Positions 25,935 to 36,569 of a stretch of DNA of 64,000 nt are shown one piece after another. How positions within the stretch are numbered: position 1 is the first letter of the stretch; each line of letters starts with the position of its first letter. The stretch covers positions 62,001 through 126,000 of the forward strand of contig JAHRHY010000005.1 of NCBI GenBank assembly GCA_019671135.1, written 5' to 3'. The notes below the pieces were generated by a model. The model was not told the origin of the DNA and made no database searches. It saw only the letters and a list, made by a program, of their open reading frames with translations. This DNA is from Linnemannia hyalina (Eukaryota; Mortierellomycota; Mortierellomycetes; Mortierellales; Mortierellaceae). The position numbers were made by a program, and so were the translations under genes.

Positions 25935-27195
25935 TTATACTTGCGAGCTGTATCCTCTGGGATTCTGGCTCTGCCATCTCCAAAGGTCGACACACATATC
26001 ATCCAGGGACCGCTCGGCCTTCCAGTTGAGCTCCTTGTTGGCGAGGGACGCATCAGAAGTAAGGTTGGGCACGTCTCCAGATCGACGGGGAACAATGACA
26101 TAGGGCAAGTCCCGACCCACAGCCTTGCTGAAAGCGCGGATGACCTCCAGAACAGTGTAGCCGATACCAGCTCCCAAGTTGTAGGCCTTGCACTCGTAGT
26201 TGTTGCAGGCCTCTTCCCGTTCGATCTTTTGGAGCGCAGCCACATGTCCATTGGCACAGTCGACAACATGCAAGTAATCGCTATGTAAGAGGATGTTTGG
26301 ATGGTCAGAGGTATTAGTTGACAAAGTACACCATACCATACGAAGGTCGACTAAAAGCATCAGATCCTGAGATGACCGTTCCTTACCGAATACAGGTGCC
26401 ATCCTTTGTGGAGTAGTCGTTACCATAGACAGACAGCTTCTCGAGGTTACCGACTGCGACCTGCGCCAAGAATGGAGTCAAGTTGGCGGGAGTGCCGAAA
26501 GGCGACTCTCCAATCAGTCCACTGCTATGAGCTCCAACGGGGTTGAAATATCTCAACAGCAATGCGCTCCAGCGGTAGTTCTTGACGATCTCGGCGCCCA
26601 AGCGTTTCTGCTCCTGCTCGTACTCCTTCTGCTTGATCTCTGAGGCGACGCAAAGATCCCGTAGAATGTGCTCCAAGAAGACCTTGGTCCGTCCATAGGT
26701 ACTCATTGAGGCGATAATGGGCGAGGTTTCAGGGATGGGAATTTTGGGTGGATCGCCATAAACAGTTGCTGACGACGAAAAGACCATACGGCGGACATCA
26801 AAGTCCTCCATGACTTGCAACAGGTTGAGTGTGCCCGAGATGTTGACGTTGTAGTAATCCAGGGGTCGTCTACCTGACTCGCCGACAGCCTTGAGTCCAG
26901 CGCAGTGGATGACAGACGAGATCTCTGGATGGGCTTGGAAGATCTTAACGAGAGCAGCTCGGTCAACAATATCAACGGGGTAGAAGGGGATGGGTCTATC
27001 TGTACCGACGATCGTTTGGATACGCTTGAGGGCCTCGGGGGTGGCTGCGGTGGTGCCTGACTCGGTGGTGTTGCACAGGTTGTCGAGGACAACGACCTTG
27101 TAGCCGGATTCGAGGAGGCTGAGCACTGTGTGGGAACCGACGTAGCCGCAGCCTCCTGTGACAAGGACTGTCTCGGCGGAGTTCTTGGTGGACAT
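25935..27195 (-). CDS. UDP-glucose 4-epimerase (GalE/Gal10 epimerase domain)
   Basis: Leloir pathway enzyme interconverting UDP-galactose and UDP-glucose with bound NAD. Exons 26387-27195 and 25935-26280, joined at ATTCG|C to restore the CIRDYLHVVD block; 384 aa. Rossmann motif VLVTGGCGYVGSHTV at the N-terminus, SSATVYGD, and the catalytic Tyr-Lys pair in STYGRTK. RYFNPVGAHSSGLIGE is also conserved. The yeast Gal10 mutarotase domain is absent, so this is a stand-alone epimerase. No other galactose gene is adjacent. A good TATA box lies about 165 bp upstream. Confidence 0.97.
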
Positions 27196-28073
27196 GGTGA
27201 CTTGTTGGACGGGCGGTGAAAGTGAAGTAGTTCCTTAGATGGCTTCGCTTTTTGGTAGCCTTGGTTGGTCGAGACAAGGAGAAGAAGTAAGAGGAGGAGT
27301 GGAGGTGGGGAGTGGGAGGAGGTGAATGAAGAACAGAAAAGGTTGAAGGGAAAGGTTCGTTTTTATAGCAGGAGGCTTGTGCGCCTCATGCTCCCAGGCA
27401 TAACGAATGTCCAATGTCCATAAATAACAACGCTCGCCGCCGACCTATAGCAACCGACCGCATGCAATCGAAGGGACAATAGCAGCGATCGAAGGGGTCC
27501 CGGGCGAGCAGAGATGCGCAGTGGTTTCATGGTCATGGGCGTAAGCGTAATAGACCAAAAGTTTAAGATAGACATTTTTATCGCGATGCAGGTAAATAAC
27601 GACATGGGCTCAGAGAGAGAGGGGAACGAGAGTGTATTCTTGTACACACAGACGAGTTCTGTTGTGAAGAAGTGCTATTCTTATCGTGGATTCACCTTCA
27701 ACAACTATTGTTCACCATGGTGGATTGGATTGTCCTTCCTCTTGTACCAACAGCCCAATAGAGCACAACACCACCGCCATCAACAATCATACAAAAGCGA
27801 GTCCCTCCTCTCGTGTATTTTGCCACTAAAATCCATCCATCTAAGTTGCATGCGGTTTGTGCGGAGTTGTATGATTGGCATCCTAAGCCACTTGTCAACA
27901 AACTTTTTTCTTTTTTTTAAAAGTAAAGAAGGCAAGGAGGGCAAGTTCAGGACATGCTGCCATTCAAGTCGTCTTAATTGCTTCCCTCTACTTTCACCTA
28001 CTCGACCAAACCAACCAACCAACCTCATTAACACACTTATAACACATATAACAACACACATACACATACAACG
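27196..28073. promoter_or_regulatory. Divergent promoter region, epimerase to RRP15
   Basis: 878 bp. Apart from the TATA box on the epimerase side, it holds a T-run at 27905-27919 and CAAC/ACACAT-rich leader sequence just before the RRP15 start. No gene seen. Confidence 0.4.
27360..27367 (-). promoter_or_regulatory. TATA box of the epimerase gene
   Basis: TATAAAAA on the minus strand, 165 bp before the ATG, followed by a purine-rich (on +) leader. Motif and position only. Confidence 0.5.
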
Positions 28074-29369
28074 ATGAAACGCAAGTCTACATCCGACCTT
28101 CCTACGCCAAAGGTGCGCAAGCAGGCCCCCGTCGACGACCACAAGGTCAAGTTCTCGTCTACCGAGAAATCCGCCAAGACCGCCTCGCCTGCCTCTACCG
28201 AGCGAAAGTCGATCCTCAAGAAGCCCCTCCGCTCAGAATCTAGCACAGCATCGAAAGACTCAAAACCAAAATTGACCATGTCCGCCTCCGCTCTCCTCAA
28301 AGCCAACACCAAGGCCGCCTCAAAGACACAGCTTTTGCCCCAAAAGGGGCGACCCCAGCCAGTGCCGATTGCTGCTACCCGAGGCGATGTTACAGGAGGC
28401 ATGGGCAGAAAGAGACGTGCACGCCGCGAGGACAAGGAGGAAGTGAACAGCGGAGACGACAGCGACAGCGATAACGACGGCGAGGATGAGAAGGATTCAG
28501 GAGACGATGCCGAAGAGTCTGACGAGGATGATTTCGAGGGCATGCCAGCTACTGTTAAGAGTAAGGACATCTCATACAAACATTTATCTGGATATCAATT
28601 GATGACAGGATAGGAAGCTGTTGTTCTGTCCAAGGAATGAGAGTACATGGGATAACTAACACCTACCATCGCGTCAATCAATTGATGCGACCTTCCAAAA
28701 AATAGAAACGTCAAAGAAGCACACGGAAGAGAACATGGCAGAGGCTATGTCCAAGATTTTGGGATCGAGTCTACGCAAGGCAGATGCCAGCACACCCATT
28801 CTGGCGAGATCTCGTGGAGCAGAGAGAAAGATTGAGGAGGAAAAGATGGAAGCCAAGGCTAGGAAGGCGATCTCGAACGAGAAGAAGCGTTTGGCAAACA
28901 GGGACCGCGTCAAGCCAGACTATACTGGCATGGAATACGAGAAGAAGCTGCGCAAGGTCGCCACCCGCGGAGGTATCTATTCTATGTGATATGTTGGAAA
29001 ATTTATCCGTGCTGATACACAGTGGCCATCTGATTGCTAACGCAACCCGTTCTTCTCGATATTTCAACCTAGTGGTTCAATTGTTCAATGCTATCAAGGT
29101 CCAGCAGAAGGCTACCGATGACCTGACGGAGAAGGTTCGCCCTATTACCACCAACTCCAAGGATAAAGGTACAGGAAGGAGCAGTGCAATGGGTTGCTTG
29201 GTCAATGGATTTGCCTGTTGCCATGCAAGGGCGTGGAAGAATGTTATAATAGACATCAAAAGAAGCTGACCAAATGTTCTCTATCTATCTATATGTTCTA
29301 GTTGCCAACCTTACGAAAGCGTCGTTCCTCGACCTTCTCAAGTCTGGTACCAAAGTCGGTGCCGTGTAA
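28074..29369 (+). CDS. RRP15: Ribosomal RNA-processing protein 15 (Rrp15)
   Basis: Nucleolar protein needed for pre-60S subunit maturation. Exons: 28074-28560, 28706-28972, 29073-29168, 29302-29369; 305 aa. The N-terminus is Lys/Ser-rich and disordered, with an acidic stretch (SGDDSDSDNDGEDEKDSGDD). The conserved core is MSKILGSSLRKADASTPILA, then ERKIEEEKMEAKARKAIS and YEKKLRKVATRGVVQLFNAI, ending FLDLLKSG. This matches the Rrp15p family signature. The last exons are very small (96 and 68 nt) but keep frame. The window holds several other ribosome-biogenesis genes. Confidence 0.92.
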
Positions 29370-29528
29370 CTCATATGTGTCCTTTCATAACTCCATTTTG
29401 CATTCAAATAAAAAAGTTCCCATTGAACTCAATTGGTTGTGTGACTTTCACATTTGAGCAGTCGGTGAGGAGCAAAAGAATTCGCGTTTGTTTCCGCTCT
29501 CTGCCTACTTGTTTGTCGTTCTTTAACC

Positions 29529-32090
29529 ATGCTCTCGTCCGCTTCATTCATTCGGCCCTCCTCCATCAGGACTCGCCCTCTCAGGCACCACGCCGCAAGA
29601 AGCCTAGTCACCTCTGTCTTCAGCAAAGTAAACTTATACCGCGCCCGGTTTTTTTTTGTCATCCATGTCGCTTCCATGGGTTTGAATCTGATCTAATAAA
29701 ACGTAAACGTAAACTGCTCGACTACACCTGATTGTTAACCGCAAGTCAACCTCTACTCCAACGGTGATAGACTAGCACACCTACAGCAGAGGCCGAGGAG
29801 TGCTTGAAGAATATCGCCAAATACAACCAGTACACCAATGCCTTTGTCGACCTCACCCAACCCGATCATATCCGATCTCAAGCTGCCGAAGCAACGCGTC
29901 GCTGGGAGTCTGGTATGTTTCTACTCTAGGTGTCAATTGACGCCACAAAGTATATAATGAGCCGTGGAATGTGTGGCAATGGTCAGTTATATTGGTATCC
30001 ATTTCTAACTCAATCAATTGACCGTCTATATTTAACAGAGGCGGCCAAAAGTGCGGTGGACGGGGCTGTCATGGGATACAAGATGAACTTTTGCACGTCG
30101 GACTTGCGCACAACGTGTTCGTCCGCCATGCTCGAAAGTAAGCCAATTGACGCTTCATACCACCGAGTACTATGTTTCATCAAGGTGAACAAGGAAAACT
30201 GACTCCTGTTCTTATATTTGTGAATCTCTACTCTTTAGATTTCAAGGCACCGTACACGGCTACAGCTATCGAATTGCTGGAGAAAGCAGGAGTCATCATG
30301 GGCGGAAAGATTAACATGGACGAATTCGGGATGGGGTAAGAACCCTGCACCTTCACTCAAGTAGGAGGTCAAGGAGAACTAAACGCTGTAGGAACAACTT
30401 ATTGAGACTGACAAAAGTCTCTTTTTTTACATGCTGTCACTGAACATGTAGGTCACACAACGTTCACAGTCATGCAGGACCAGCAAGGAATCCGTTTAGA
30501 ATTATTGGTCGTTCTCCGGACGAGGCCAAGGAACTGGAAGCTCGCTCTGCTGGTGGAAGTTCAGGAGGCAGTGCTGCAGCTGTGGCTAGCAACATGTGCT
30601 TTGCGTAAGTTCCGTCGTGGTTCAGCCTTGAGCGGGGATAATGACGATCAGCAGGAGATCGTAAACGCTGACGCTCAAACACGTTTTAATTTTCAAACGC
30701 GACAAACATAGCGCACTTGGATCGGATACAGGAGGATCAGTCAGACTGCCTGCGTCATACTGCGGAGTAGTGGGATTTAAGCCATCATATGGCCGGATAT
30801 CTCGATGGGGTCTTGTTGCATACGCCAGTTCCTTGGACACAGTGGGCACACTCACCAAAACAGTTGACGATGCCCAAACTATTTATGGTACAGCTCATAT
30901 TGGACAACACTTATCAGTTACAATATGCTCCGCATACTATTACGCATGCTAACTGGCCGATATTATCGTCGATCAAAACAGACATCATGGCAAAGGAAGA
31001 CCCCAAGGACTCAACATGCCTGACAGAGAGGCAACGAAAGGCAATCGCGGATACCATCAACCCTATCGATCTGACAAAATTCAGCGACCAGGAAGTGAAG
31101 ACGAAGCCGTTGTTGGGCGTCAGAGTGGGCATTCCTCAAGAGTTCAACGTTGCTGAGCTGGCTCCCGCAACAAAGGACCTCTGGAGGCGAGGGATTCAGG
31201 CTCTGAAGGTTGCAGGAGCTGTGGTGATACCTGTGAGTCTTCCCAACACTAAGCTTGCTGTTGGAGCATACTTCACCTTGGCCACCGCCGAAGCGTCGAG
31301 TAACTTGCAGAGATACGATGGAATCCGATATGGTGAGCTTACCTTGATATGGTTCTAATGCGGTTGTTGAAAGTCTTTTCGCTATGATGGAGCTAACTCG
31401 TAAATCTCATTCTGGGCAATAGGTCATCAGAGTGACAAGAATGATGAGAAGGATGCGCTTTACACTCACACCAGGATGGAGGGATTCGGCAAGGAGGTCA
31501 AGCGCCGTATCCTCCTTGGAACCTATGTTCTCACCTCAGGGTATGATGTCCAATTCGCAACATAGTGGAGTTTGGGTTGCAAGGCAATCCTCGCTTTGCG
31601 AGCAAAATGATTAATCGCAGAATACTCGCTTCAATTTGATCCTAGGTCGTTTGACAACTTTTTCTTGCGGGCTCAAAAGATTCGCCAAATGGTCCGGAAT
31701 GACTTTGACAGGGTGTTTTCACGCCGGAACGCCATTACAGGATCGTGTGGGAACCTGGTAGAAGACTTTGAGAATGACAACAGCGCCGCCACCAGAGTCC
31801 ACGCCCTGTTGACGCCAGTGGCTGTCTCGACAGCACCCAAACTAAAGGACGTGATTGGCGACCAGATTGACCCTGTCGATGCGTTCTTGGACGATATCTT
31901 CACCATCCCAGCGAGTCTTGCCGGGATCCCATCGATGAGTGTGCCATTTGGGACATGTACGAAGGATGGCTTCCCGATGGGGCTGCAGGTCATCAGTCAG
32001 TATGGTGACGAGGAGATGGTGTTTAAGGTGGCGAGGGTCATTGAGGAGAAGGGCAAGGGGATGTGCAGCGAGAAACAAGGAGAACAATAA
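29529..32090 (+). CDS. Glutamyl-tRNA(Gln) amidotransferase subunit A, mitochondrial (GatA/Her2/QRSL1)
   Basis: Amidase subunit that makes Gln-tRNA(Gln) from Glu-tRNA(Gln) in mitochondria. Nine exons: 29529-29627, 29771-29912, 30039-30137, 30239-30335, 30452-30604, 30712-30887, 30982-31332, 31423-31540, 31646-32090; 559 aa. The N-terminus ([20 protein letters not shown]) is rich in Arg and Ser with no acids, typical of a mitochondrial presequence. Amidase signature catalytic residues: Lys in MGYKMNFC, cis-Ser in [12 protein letters not shown] and nucleophile Ser in [21 protein letters not shown] and the C-terminal [16 protein letters not shown] block are conserved. The link from exon 1 to exon 2 uses acceptor TGATAG at 29770; nearby AGs do not keep phase. 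The stop lies 76 bp from the stop of the convergent orphan gene. Confidence 0.95.
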
Positions 32091-32166
32091 ATTGGTCATA
32101 GATTCTTTTTTTTTTTAATTCTAGTGCAGACGCCCTGAAAAAAAAAACGCCATGTCTGTCATTTTG

Positions 32167-33395
32167 TTATAAAAGATGGCCAACCCTTTTGTTGACGTCC
32201 CGGAGAGCGTCGAGCCACTGTTGGATTATCGGAGCCAAGTCATTCATCAGTTCTTGAAATGGCGCCGCCCCCTTCAGGTTCTGGAACCAATAAACCTGTG
32301 TATGAGAAATTCCATTTGGCGGATGGCGTCGACACCAGATATCATGCTGGTGAGCGACCAAAATTTCGTGGACAATGCCGGCCAGCAGCTCGACCATAGG
32401 GAGAGGCTGTTGACTCTTACGTTTGTTTCTTGGGGTATCAGGAAAAGTTGCGAGGGCAGACTGGTTGGTCGAGCATCTTCTTATGTCACCAAGGCGCTTC
32501 ACGAGGTTCGAAGTGAATCCAACCATGACTGCAAGCCCATCAGATGCTAAGTATGTATCGAAGAGAGCGCAGGATCGATAAATGAATAACTTTTACGAAT
32601 GCAAAGGAAGACTCCAACACTCTGAGCAAAAACATTATTCAGCAGGAATTGTGCAAGAAATACCTTTTTGTCCCTCGGCGTCCATTCTTGCAATGGCATC
32701 GGTGGTCGGGTCGACTTGAACGAGCCACACACACCCTGACCACCTGCACTCATCCAAAAACGTTTGCATGCGACGACTATCCACCTCACCGTTCTTTTTG
32801 AGAGCATGCTGGCGGTACCTCGCCCCAAAATGAGACTTGCTCCTTGACAGGATGTCGTACTTGTCTTGGCTGTCTCCGAGAAAGAGAATGTAGTCATTGA
32901 TGTAGTGGAGAATGCCAGCCTTGATTCCGTGGTGCAAGCCAGCTGTCAGCTCTAATATTCCGCAAAAAAAGACAAAGACAGAAAACAAAGCCATGTAAGC
33001 TTCCACTGTAACAAGACCCAAATCTTTGTTAATTTTTAAAGCGCTTCAACCACATGGCAAGTGGTCAACTTACCATCAAGATGTGCTCCCAAGAAGACAG
33101 TAGTGCTTCGGTTGCCGCGAACGATTCGGATATTTTCAGTGACTGGTCCTGCTACAGACAGAATAGACTGGTCACCCGAAACCAAGGCTGTCGTTTCAAA
33201 GCCTGGAAAGCGCCTGCGGAAGATGGCGCCTCGCATATAGGTTTCATGAGTTGTGCAAAGATGGGTGTCAATGTCGTTGTAGTTGAAAACGGGACAGTTT
33301 CTCTCAGTGCACCGCTGAAGCTGGCCGTTCAGATTGGCGTTGCACTGAAGTCCATCCAGGGCTTCTGTTAGACTTGAAAGGTCAAAGGCGGTCAT
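32167..33395 (-). CDS. Unrecognised protein (orphan), three exons
   Basis: Exons 33074-33395, 32664-32951, 32167-32546 join in phase 1 twice and give 329 aa. I do not recognise a domain. The N-terminal part has Cys/His-containing segments (LQCNANLNGQLQRCTERNCP, DTHLCTTHETYMRG); in the middle are GIKAGILHYINDYILFLGD and FLDECRWSGCVWLVQVDPTT; the C-terminal part is MVELLAGIVHEILVAHQHDI and FQELMNDLAPIIQQWLDALR, likely helical. There is no signal peptide or TM helix. Consistent splice sites and frame over three exons argue that it is a real gene. Its 3' end nearly touches GatA (convergent). No function proposed. Confidence 0.65.
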
Positions 33396-36300
33396 GTATC
33401 AAGGAGAAAGGGAAGCTGAGAAACGAAGAGAGAGGAGGGAGGGCGTGGAGGGTGGAAGGCGAAGATAGAGTAAAGGGAGTAAATGTGGCAAAGGCGAGGG
33501 TGAGGGTGAGGAAAGAGAAGAGAAGGAGCAAAGGTTGGAAGAAACAGGCCCATAGGTCATTTGACCAAATGTGCGTTTTGTTTGTGTCTATCCTTCGCCA
33601 CTCTAACCCATGGTTCGTCATACGCAAGTGGATTTTGTGCCATGTACACAATCTTTTTTTTCCTCATGCGCCAATAGAGGAAAGAGCTTGCATAATGAAA
33701 ACAACCATGCCTTTCTTGTCTTTGCCGTGTTCATGCAATGACGAAGTGGATAGGACATGATTCATGCCAATAACCACACTTTCACTAATCGACGCCACTA
33801 AAAATTGGATACCCTGAGATTGAGACGCAGATGACGTGGAAGCAACCCTTGTCCTTCTTTCTGACTATAGTTGGGTGTACACACACACGCGCACGGAGAC
33901 CTGTCATACACGTCTATAGTTTCATATATGGTAGACCCTACTAGGGTTGTGCAGGGGGAATGGTAATTGAGCCTGGCACCCTATTTCTCTTTATTTCATG
34001 GAACAGGTGAACAAAAAACAAGTGCTCACTCGTACGGTTATCGTATGTTGTCGTCTAGAGGAAAATAGTAAACCGAGAAACGCTCCGCTCTGCTTTGAAC
34101 GCACACTGGTACTTTTTATGAACGGACTGCTTCCCTTTTTACCACCGCTTGCCCTTCCGATCAGGTCGAACACATAAAAAGGAAGACAAAGCCACTTCAA
34201 TCCATACCTCTTGTGTAATTGAAGCAGTATATTCAAGCTATAGACGCGTCGACTTCACCTCTCCTGTCTGTGCACAGGCATACAAAAAGACAACGAACGC
34301 CTCTCAACTGCTATTGGATGGTAATGTATTACTTTCAGATACATCGCGCCTCAGCCTCCTCGTGCCCACCATTTTTTTTCCTAGTCTTGTGTTGCGTATA
34401 TGTAGATCTCGCTTGCTCATGGGATTTATGTTCGTTGATGTCATTTTGCTTATGGTGTAGTTCATTGTCAGACTCTCTTCTAATTCTACCCTGTCGGTTC
34501 GGTGTCGAGGTCTTGCTGGCTCTTGGTTAATAGTGCAGGTGTGTCAGTCGGTATGCTATTTCAGGTATGGCCAGGCAAGGGCAGGGGATATTGTTCTTGA
34601 TACAAGTAGTAGACGTAGACGGATGGCTCCAGCTACATAAAGAGTCATCAGAGAAGGTAGGAGTAGACGTGCTTTATGAGTGCGATCGACTATGACGTAT
34701 GAGCCACCTTCCCCTCAAACCTAGCTGCTGCCAGGTTGCCAAACAGGTATCCACAACAAATACATGGGAGACCTTCATTTTTCTTCCTTTGAACCGTACT
34801 AGAAGCCATGTGAACAACAGGGCATTGATTTATTCGTGGATATGTGGCTTATCCTTCAGGGACGGTGAGAACACGTTCTGGGAATTGACCAATGAGAAGA
34901 CAAGATTATCATAGGACGAAAGAACGTGCATTGTGCCCGTGCTGGGGATGGATTGATTACTTTTACTTTCCTACTCGTTCATCAAGTACCTGTACTGTGC
35001 TGCACAAACGAAAGTGAGAAGAAAAAGAGAAACCAACAACTGGTTTAGCCAAGCGCAGCTGGACAACACAAAAAAAGTTGGTTCTTTCAGTTCACCCGTA
35101 TATTCATTATCTCTGTCTGCACCGACCTTGCAAGGTAGTGGTGATAGGAAAACTCTTTTTTGTTTCGAGTCACACAAGAACAGTAGAAAAAGGGGGAGGA
35201 GGGCCCAAGAAATGAAAAAAAAAAACGGGAAGCCCACAGACACACGTTCGCAAACCCATGATGGTTTATCGATTCATTTCATTCGCGGCTCTTTTTTCTT
35301 TTCTTTTTGTTTGCATGTTGGAGAGAAGGAGGTGGTGGGGTGTGGATTTGTATTTGCTATCTTGCTGGCTTGCTGGCTTTGGTTGCTTGTTTGCTTTGTT
35401 CATGGGAGGCATGTTATTTGTTCGACAAATCGGCACAAGAGAGGAAGGAGTAGACCGACACACGTTGTTCAAACGACAGTTGTTGGTAGACCGTCAAGTC
35501 TTTTGTTTTGTTGCCTCAAGGAACTCTCCCTGTCTCTCTCCATAAATACCTCTCGCCCCCCTTTTCTCTACTTTTTCACTCACCCTTTCCATCCCCAACC
35601 CAACTCTTTCCTCCCATAACTCTCAATCACTTTTGATTCCATTCCTACCTACGACCCAGTTCTCGTCTCATTATCTTCGCCGAACAGAACCTCTCGTGGT
35701 CGTCAGCTCTACCCACCCTATCCCGACGAATACCCAGCTCCCCGTAGCAGCCAGACTGGAATCCTTTTAACAACCAGGATATCAATTCTCCACCCGTATA
35801 CCAACTCAACTGAAAAAAAGGTAAAAAAGCATAAGCCGTGCCGTTTTCTTTCCTCATGCAGTATCAGTTGACTCATGGCTTCTTTGGCTAGGAAAAATGC
35901 GAACCACACTGGATAGATGGGGTGGCAAAAAGAGGAGAGAGAAAGGAGCAAGCGAGAGAGAAGATACGGAGAAGGAAATCGTAGAAATGACTGCGGGAAT
36001 AAGTAGGAAAGTGAAGAGGGGCGAGAGGGAGAGGATGGATGAATGCGCGTCTGGCTTGTAATACCACCTTGTAGATATCTAGTTCCTTATCAGGGTAGGA
36101 TGGGGTGGTGGACAGTATTGTTTGAATGATTGGTTAGAAAAAATGAAAGGAGGTTGTGTTGTGCAAGTCAACAAAGGTTAAACGGTTGGTTTGTTGCAGG
36201 GAAAGCGACAATCCCAAAGAGAGAAAGAGGCAAGAAGTGGCGGCAGGAGGGAATACCAGAATGAACATGCAATGCATAATGCATGCACTCCTCCCTATCT

Positions 36301-36569
36301 CTCATTGATATCTTGCACGTTCATCAGCCAGCCAATTCTGTGGTGATCGAAAGATTTGTCGTTTATGATTGTGCCATTCTTTGTTGTTCTTCTTCCTTAC
36401 TTTTCTATTGCCTCCACCCTCCTTCCTTCCTTCTCTTGTCTGCCAGGCTCATTCACTCTTCGTTGCCTCATTCTTTCTTCACGTCCACTCCCTGACTCTG
36501 CCTGTCATCTTCGACGCACCTTAAATTAAACCCTATTTTTCCATTTACTCCTTGCACCTTTCAAAGACG
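33396..36569. other. 3.2-kb divergent intergenic region
   Basis: Between the orphan gene (-) and the ATP-grasp-like gene (+). Scattered short open frames only. A TATA-like CATAAATAC at 35542-35550 is followed by a strongly CT-rich tract to about 35640, which may be the core promoter and leader of the downstream gene. That would imply a long or spliced 5'UTR. No RNA gene recognised. Confidence 0.5.

Noticed and set aside
35014..35619. 201-codon open frame in the 3.2-kb spacer
   Set aside because: No recognisable domain, no conserved-looking blocks, and it overlaps a CT-rich tract that looks like a leader.
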